Shown: positions 59,401 through 64,000 of the stretch, piece after piece
Numbering within the stretch: position 1 is the stretch's first letter
How the letters are laid out: each line of letters opens with the position of its first letter
DNA from: Brachionus koreanus
Lineage: Eukaryota > Rotifera > Eurotatoria > Ploima > Brachionidae
DNA: 64,000 bases
Assembly: GCA_016987375.1 (NCBI GenBank)
Contig: PJRA01000220.1
Span: 422,694 to 486,693, forward strand
Direction: 5' to 3'
The notes under the pieces: generated by a model
Told to the model about the DNA's origin: nothing
What the model saw: the letters and a program-made list of their open reading frames with translations, nothing else
Database searches by the model: none
Made by a program: the position numbers and the translations under genes

Positions 59401-61081
59401 CAATTTACAGAACCTTGAGGAACTCCACTTGTGACTTCAGTCCAATCTGACCTTGCTTCACCAAGCACGACTTATTGTGATCGCCCAGTTAGAATGAACT
59501 TATCCAGTATATTAAACGCTCAACAAAACTGTAAAATTTAAGTTTAAAGACTAGCTTTGGATGTGAAACCTTGTCAAAAGCTTTTGCAAAATCGGTTATC
59601 ATCCAAATCAACCATTTTTCTTCAAATAAAATAATACTTGGTCATCAATAGATTTGTAAACGTCGAAGAAAAAAGCGAGCCAGTTTTGCTCAAATAATTG
59701 CTTTGTTCTTTTTATATAGGTACTTTTATGCAAGTTAATTTAAAGTATAGTTTTTAGTTTATTTCAATAGTTATTATTTTCAGTTTAGTTTTTTTATTAA
59801 TTTTTTTAGTTATAGTTTTATTTTGTTTTTGTTTAGGGCTCCGGCCAGTGTTTATGATCTGTAGTCAAGAATAGTTGTTTGTATTAATTCCTGATTAAGG
59901 GACGTGTCATCTAGAGAATTAAATAAGTAAACTTAGTCCAAAAGTTTACAGATTAATTAGATAGTACTGCGGTAGGTTTAATTTTTAACAAAGTAATAAA
60001 TAATATTAGTAGTTGGTATTTTTTATTTTAAAGTTCTTTTGAAAAAATCGGAATTTTGATGAATTTGGCAAAATGATTTTTTGTGCAGTTTTTCAAAAAA
60101 TTAAAAAAACTCTCTCAAATTATTTTGGTAAACAAAATAAAAATTAAAAATTTTCTGAAATATTGCACAAAAAATCTAAAAATATGAAAATGTAAAAATG
60201 TAAAATTATTTTCATTTTGAAATGAATTTTTGGCAAAGTAAAATTTTTGATCAAATTTCATTTTTCAAAAATGATCAAAATATTTTAAATGCGCAATAAA
60301 ATTTCATCGCAGATTTTTGAATTTTTGTAACATTTCAAAACTTTATCTTTAGACTTTTGAAAAAGGATTGTAATTTATAGAAATTCATTGAAATTTAATT
60401 GCGCATTTAAAATGTTTTGATCATTTGATCAAAAATTTTACTTTGCCGAATTTTTTTGCGTTTTAACAAATTCAGCAAAAAAGTAAAAATCACTTTAATT
60501 TTATTTGTAACAATATCACAGTTCCAATCATATTGAAAAATAGGAAAAGTTATATAGTTTTATTTTTATTTAAAATACTTTGAACAACTAAACAAAAACG
60601 ACTAAACTAAAATTTTTAATAAATTTTAATATTTTTAGAGTAAAAGCTATGCATGGCTTGATTATGCTACAGTTTTATTTGCAGTCATTTATACAGTATT
60701 TTTTGCAATTGGACCAGGGGCGATCCCTTGGGTTATAACTGCTGAAATGTTTAAATCAGACGCTAGAGCAAAAGCAGGTAGCGTAGCTGTATTTGTAAAC
60801 TGGTTTTCGGCATTTATTGTCACTGTTTCTTTTCAATTTATTGAAGTAATGACAAAATTCATGAAATGAAATTTTTCTTATTAATTCATTTTTTCTAGGC
60901 TGCCATTGGCGATTACAGCTTCATTTTATTCGGATGCCTACTGATCTTTTTCTCATTATTTATGCTTTTATTTGTCCCTGAAACGAAGCACAAAACTGTT
61001 GATGAAATAATCAACGAATTTGAACACCAAACTTTTTTTTTGTTCAACAATAAAACTAAGAGCGAAATAGTGAATTTTTAA
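56465..61081 (+). CDS. Facilitated sugar transporter, GLUT/SLC2 family
   Basis: Twelve-helix major-facilitator transporter of hexoses at the cell membrane. Exons 56465-56554, 56615-56713, 56771-57332, 57384-57577, 57633-57842, 60639-60845 and 60899-61081 join in frame to give 514 residues, normal for the family. Signatures: helix 1 GSAFQVGWNIGIFNTPF, loop 2-3 GFVADRFGRKNG, LPLYLTEVAPQNLRG, VESPKYLYI (usual PESPRYL, so Pro is Val here), helix 7 QQFSGINAVVFYSTRIF, EKAGRKSLLLIG, helix 10 GPGAIPWVITAEMF and the final VPETKHKT. The QQFSGINAVV block resembles class I/II GLUTs, but I cannot name the orthologue or the preferred sugar. Helix 9 and part of helix 10 are split by a 2.8-kb intron filled with MITEs and a LINE relic. 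Start: MNTDVKKPL, the only suitable Met in exon 1. Confidence 0.92.
57843..59394. other. GLUT intron 5, proximal part
   Basis: AT-rich intron; 58712-58800 matches the dispersed repeat at 40737-40830. No nested gene seen. Confidence 0.45.
59395..59710 (-). pseudogene. LINE reverse-transcriptase relic in GLUT intron 5
   Basis: The - strand shows reverse-transcriptase blocks: ITDFAKAFDKVSHPKLVFKL (block A) and, in another frame, TSGVPQGSV (block B), with frame breaks between. The catalytic YADD part is missing. It inserted antisense to the GLUT gene. Confidence 0.75.
60067..60221. mobile_element. Family A MITE, left arm shortened
   Basis: Left tip GGCAAAATGA, then a jump to TTTTTTGTGCAG, so most of the left arm is deleted. 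The right arm ends CATTTTGAA, with two changed tip bases. An 8-bp target duplication, ATGAATTT, lies at 60059-60066 and 60222-60229. The middle (CTGAAATATTGCACAAAAAA) matches the copy at 43124-43326. Confidence 0.85.
60232..60447. mobile_element. GGCAAA-type MITE, family B
   Basis: 216-bp palindromic element with ends GGCAAAGTAAAATTTTTGAT and its reverse complement; arms of about 80 bp include AAATGCGCAAT. A perfect 8-bp duplication, GAATTTTT, lies at 60224-60231 and 60448-60455. It sits directly beside the family A copy and its left target site overlaps that copy's right target site. It shares GGCAAA tips and an 8-bp target with family A, so both may be moved by the same transposase type. 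Confidence 0.92.
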
Positions 61082-61939
61082 ATTTTTTATATTTTTATGT
61101 AATAAACAAAGACTGCTTTCCAATTTTGATAAGTTTTTTATCTGTGTTTCTTTACAATTAAAAGCGTTTAATATTTTATAACTAAAATAGTAAAAAAAAA
61201 TTTTTTTCATGTCCTATACCTTAAGCTCATCTTGTGCTTAGTGATGGTAAAGATTCAAAAACTAAATTAATACATTATTTTGAAAATTTTATCCTGATTA
61301 AAAAAAAAGTCTCAAAAATCGACTTTGACTTAAATGATCAATATTTTAAATATTTGAACAGTAAAAATTACCTGTATAATTTAAATATGATCAGTATTTT
61401 TTTATCAATATCCGGTTGATCAGTAATTAATTGACATGATCTGTATTATAGTTGATCTATCGATAATAATCTAGTAGCAATTTGTATTTTAATGAAAATG
61501 ATAATTAAAGATAGAAAAAAAAAGAAGACTGTTTGAATTTATAATGTCAAAAATAAAATTCTTAAATCATTGAAACATTACCAGCATATAAACCACCAAT
61601 GCTAATACTAATTTTGCTAACCAAAATTTTCAATTAAAAAAAAAATTCAAATAACATCAAGAATTCCAGAGTATGACAGGGATGATGAATTTGAGATGGA
61701 AGATGAAGCGAAGAAAACGAAGAGAGAACGTTGAGTCACCATTATAAAAATAATACTCAAGATGAATGTTATTTTAAATCAATAATACATTAATTTGCAA
61801 ATTATCTTTTATCTTTAATTTCATTATTTATCTTAAAAACCATTTCAAACTGTCGGGGTTTAAACCCAAACTATATTTTTAATAAAAATACATTACAAAT
61901 TAATAGATTTTACTTTTTTTTCTTTTTTATTTTTCAATC
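61082..61939. other. Intergenic, nothing firm
   Basis: AT-rich. A 60-codon open stretch at 61234-61419 is not recognisable. About 61385-61432 (GATCAGTATTTTTTTATC, GATCAGTAATTAAT) is the inverted counterpart of 62477-62530, so the LINE relic between them may lie inside a larger terminal-inverted-repeat element. Confidence 0.4.
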
Positions 61940-62391
61940 ACTAATAGGAATAGTGCCGTAGAGAGAACGAACCCTTGTCTGACTTCTGTACATACTTTGA
62001 AGCTCTCAGATGACCCTTTTTCCAGAACAAGCTACACTCGAATTTCTCGTAAAAGAGTTTTATCAAGTTAACTCTGTGGTAAGCCATCAGATCTTAGTTA
62101 GGCCGACAGGGCTTCTCTGTGTATGATGTCAAAGGCTTTCTTGAAGTCAATGAAGTTAAAATACAGGGGCTGTTCCAGTTCATTTGCTCTATGATGTTCC
62201 TTAGTGCAAATATTTGGTCTATGCATCCTCTCCCTTGCCTAAATCTTGCTTGTTCTTCTCTGAGTGTAACATACAAAGTTTGTCTGATTATCTTCAGAAT
62301 TATGTTACAGAACGCCTTGCTTGCTATTGGTAGCAGTGTTATTCCTCTCCAATTATCACAGATCATTTTGTTGCCTTTAGATTTTACTTAA
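61940..62391 (-). pseudogene. RTE/R1-type LINE reverse-transcriptase relic
   Basis: The - strand reads NWRGITLLPIASKAFCNIIL, LREEQARFRQGRGCIDQIFA and LRNIIEQMN, then, after frame breaks, block A-like AFDIIHREAL and block B-like EVRQGFVLSTALFLLVI. NWRGI and EEQAGFR-type blocks are typical of RTE-like and related LINEs, a different clade from the element at 28 kb. Frameshifts and stops show it is dead. Confidence 0.8.
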
Positions 62392-62959
62392 CATTATATA
62401 TCAAATAATTATCAAAATAATAAATATTTAAATTATTTACTGATTTATTTAAAATAATTTACTCATAATTGTATATTAATTACTGATCGAAATAATAAAA
62501 AAATACTGATCAAATATTTATTATTCTAATCAATTATGGTTGTGTAATTTGCTGGTACTAGATTAGAGGGTTTGGGCTGCTAGCGCGTAGGGGTAAATCC
62601 CCGATCATACAAGAATTAAAATAGTTACATAGAAATCAAATGACCTTATGCTCCACAAGGAGCGCATAATATTTTGTTTTTAATTGAATTTCAGAGTACC
62701 GATGTTCCTAATTTTTTCGGAAACAAAAAATTTTTTATTTTTACAAAAAATTAAGGTTTAAAATTTTTTTTGTGAGATATAGTTTTATTTCATTTTAAAA
62801 ATCTAAATCAAAATTGTATATTTAATTATAAATAGAAAAAATATATTAAGAGCTTTTGATGCTGTCGATTTTGAATATTTAAAAAAATAAAAATTTCTTT
62901 TCTTTTATTGTTTTTCTTCAAATGAATCCTGTTTTAAGTGAAAAAAAATTTAGAAAAAA
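62392..62959. other. Intergenic, nothing firm
   Basis: AT-rich. A GC-richer patch at 62565-62612 (CTGCTAGCGCGTAGGGGTAA) stands out but does not fold convincingly into a tRNA by eye. Confidence 0.35.
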
Positions 62960-63682
62960 TTACATTTTAATGAAAGTTACATTTTTGACAATATCTGAAG
63001 CACTTGAACTCTTACGACTTCTCAAAATTTTATTTAAAGAAAGGCTACTTGTACTTTTGTGTAAGTCTTGAACATTCAATTGACTATCAGTCAAATTTTC
63101 ACTGATTTTTATTTTTGGAATGTCTTTTTTCTTTAGTTGAATATCAAAATCAGCTACTTGATTTTTCAATCGTTTTTCCACTTTATTACGGTTCTAAAAT
63201 TCATTCATCATTTAATTAAACTAGTAGCAAAAAATAAAAATTTTTTTAACCTGCTTCTCATCTTGGTCTTTTTTAACCTGAGTTGAGGCTTGATCTTTCA
63301 TTATTGAATTTAGCCTTTTGAGCAAGTTTTTGGGCATCAAATTCAGTATCGGGTTGTTGGTATCAAAAGGCGTCGGTCGTACATTCATTGAGAACTCTTT
63401 AAAATTTTTTGCTCCTGTGCTGGTCAAATGGGAATAATTGTAAAAAGCAAAATCACTCAACCAAGTGAAATTAAATGTTAACTGATTTAGTTTTGAAGAC
63501 AATTTGTCCAATGCTGGCTTGATCGTTTGCTCGCTGAATGAACTGAAAGCTGGAGCTTTGAGACTTGCGTACTCAGCGTTTATCAATTTGGAAAGAATAA
63601 ATTTTTTCAGATTAGAATTTTTTTCGAATATAAACGGAGGTCGAATCACTGGCTCGAAATATGGAACATCTTTTTTTGACAT
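62960..63682 (-). CDS. Two-exon protein of unknown function
   Basis: Exons 63682-63251 and 63193-62960 join through a 57-bp GT..AG intron in phase 0; 221 residues. The first exon begins MSKKDVPYFEPVIRPPFIFE and contains mixed helical and hydrophobic segments (LTFNFTWLSDFAFYNYSHL) but no signal peptide or clear membrane helix. The second is Lys/Ser-rich (RSRKSSSASDIVKN), probably disordered, with possible phosphorylation sites. I recognise no domain. A clean splice joining two long open frames of protein-like composition supports a real gene. Start: first Met of the open frame. Confidence 0.7.
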
Positions 63683-63904
63683 AACAGAAATCTTTTAAAA
63701 AAATTATTTAATCTTTTTTCTTAATTTTAATTGACTTTTTGTCCAATACAAAGTGGTATAAGAAAAAAAAAGAAAAGCTAAAAAAATCATAGTTGAACCT
63801 ATAATTTAGCCTATTTGAATATCTAAATTTTTATTTAAAAAAAAAATTAAAATTTTATTAAAATTTTTAGCAGATTATTATTTTCTTTTAATGCAAATTC
63901 TTAT
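63683..63904. other. Intergenic, upstream of the orphan gene
   Basis: AT-rich; presumed promoter region on the - strand. Nothing recognised. Confidence 0.35.
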
Positions 63905-64000
63905 GGGGTGGTATTTAATCGATCTCTAGAATTACTTAAATGATCTTCAAAATAAATCTCTATAATTAATTATTTGATACATTAAATTAATTATTTTTAC
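63905..64000 (+). mobile_element. End of a GGGG-type element, cut by the window
   Basis: Starts GGGGTGGTATTTAATCGATC and runs on for 96 bp like the right end of the element at 49995-50546 read in reverse, including ATTACTTAAATGATCT. The other end lies beyond the window. Confidence 0.8.

Noticed and set aside
62565..62612. Possible tRNA or SINE head
   Set aside because: Short GC-rich patch only; no cloverleaf or paired A and B boxes found by eye.
1..64000. CRISPR arrays, bacterial operons, riboswitches or rRNA genes
   Set aside because: None seen; the window is plainly nuclear eukaryotic DNA.

Overview
This is a eukaryotic, animal-type window: very AT-rich DNA, spliceosomal introns with GT..AG ends, nuclear single-copy housekeeping genes and many decayed transposons. 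There are no bacterial features. The gene set, the many short introns and the degraded CR1-like retrotransposons fit a small invertebrate, and a monogonont rotifer (Brachionus-like) is my best guess. That is an inference: no rRNA or mitochondrial marker is present, and two short runs of N show it is a scaffold assembly.

Layout. 1-1.6 kb: a GC-rich, hAT-like foldback element and a retrotransposon relic. 2.4-4.5 kb (-): intronless mitochondrial ABC transporter ABCB7. 5-5.8 kb: coding-like debris. 6.5-11 kb (-): USP8-type deubiquitinase. 11.7-12.2 kb (+): a nearly identical inverted copy of part of a striatin exon. 12.8-13.5 kb (+): a two-exon gene with heptad-like repeats and an architecture I associate with fungal hypothetical proteins. 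14.0-22.2 kb (-): striatin, eight exons, with a MULE-like transposon and LINE debris in its introns. 23.7-29.5 kb: a mariner relic, a cysteine-rich secreted orphan (-), a GAL3ST-type sulfotransferase (+) and a CR1-like LINE. 30.3-40.2 kb (+): USP47, six exons. 43.7-45.4 kb (-): V-ATPase subunit B. 47.3-49.4 kb (-): leucine-rich-repeat protein. 51.2-55.8 kb (+): ALKBH6 and TTLL12, only 56 bp apart. 56.5-61.1 kb (+): GLUT/SLC2-type sugar transporter. 61.9-62.4 kb: a second type of LINE relic. 63.0-63.7 kb (-): two-exon orphan gene. The window ends inside a copy of a terminal-inverted-repeat element.

I rebuilt the exon joins by hand from splice sites, reading phase and remembered family alignments. 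In USP8, striatin, USP47, V-ATPase B, ALKBH6, TTLL12 and GLUT every junction keeps frame and gives a full-length protein close to the usual family length. The genes do not form a pathway. Two ubiquitin proteases are present but unrelated in position, and only ALKBH6-TTLL12 looks like a possible co-transcribed unit.

The most distinctive features are: five terminal-inverted-repeat elements with perfect 8- or 9-bp target-site duplications (hAT-like, MULE-like, GGGG-type, and two related GGCAAA-type MITE families); two GGCAAA MITEs inserted back to back in a GLUT intron; the inverted partial striatin duplication; and the tight ALKBH6-TTLL12 pair as a candidate trans-spliced operon.
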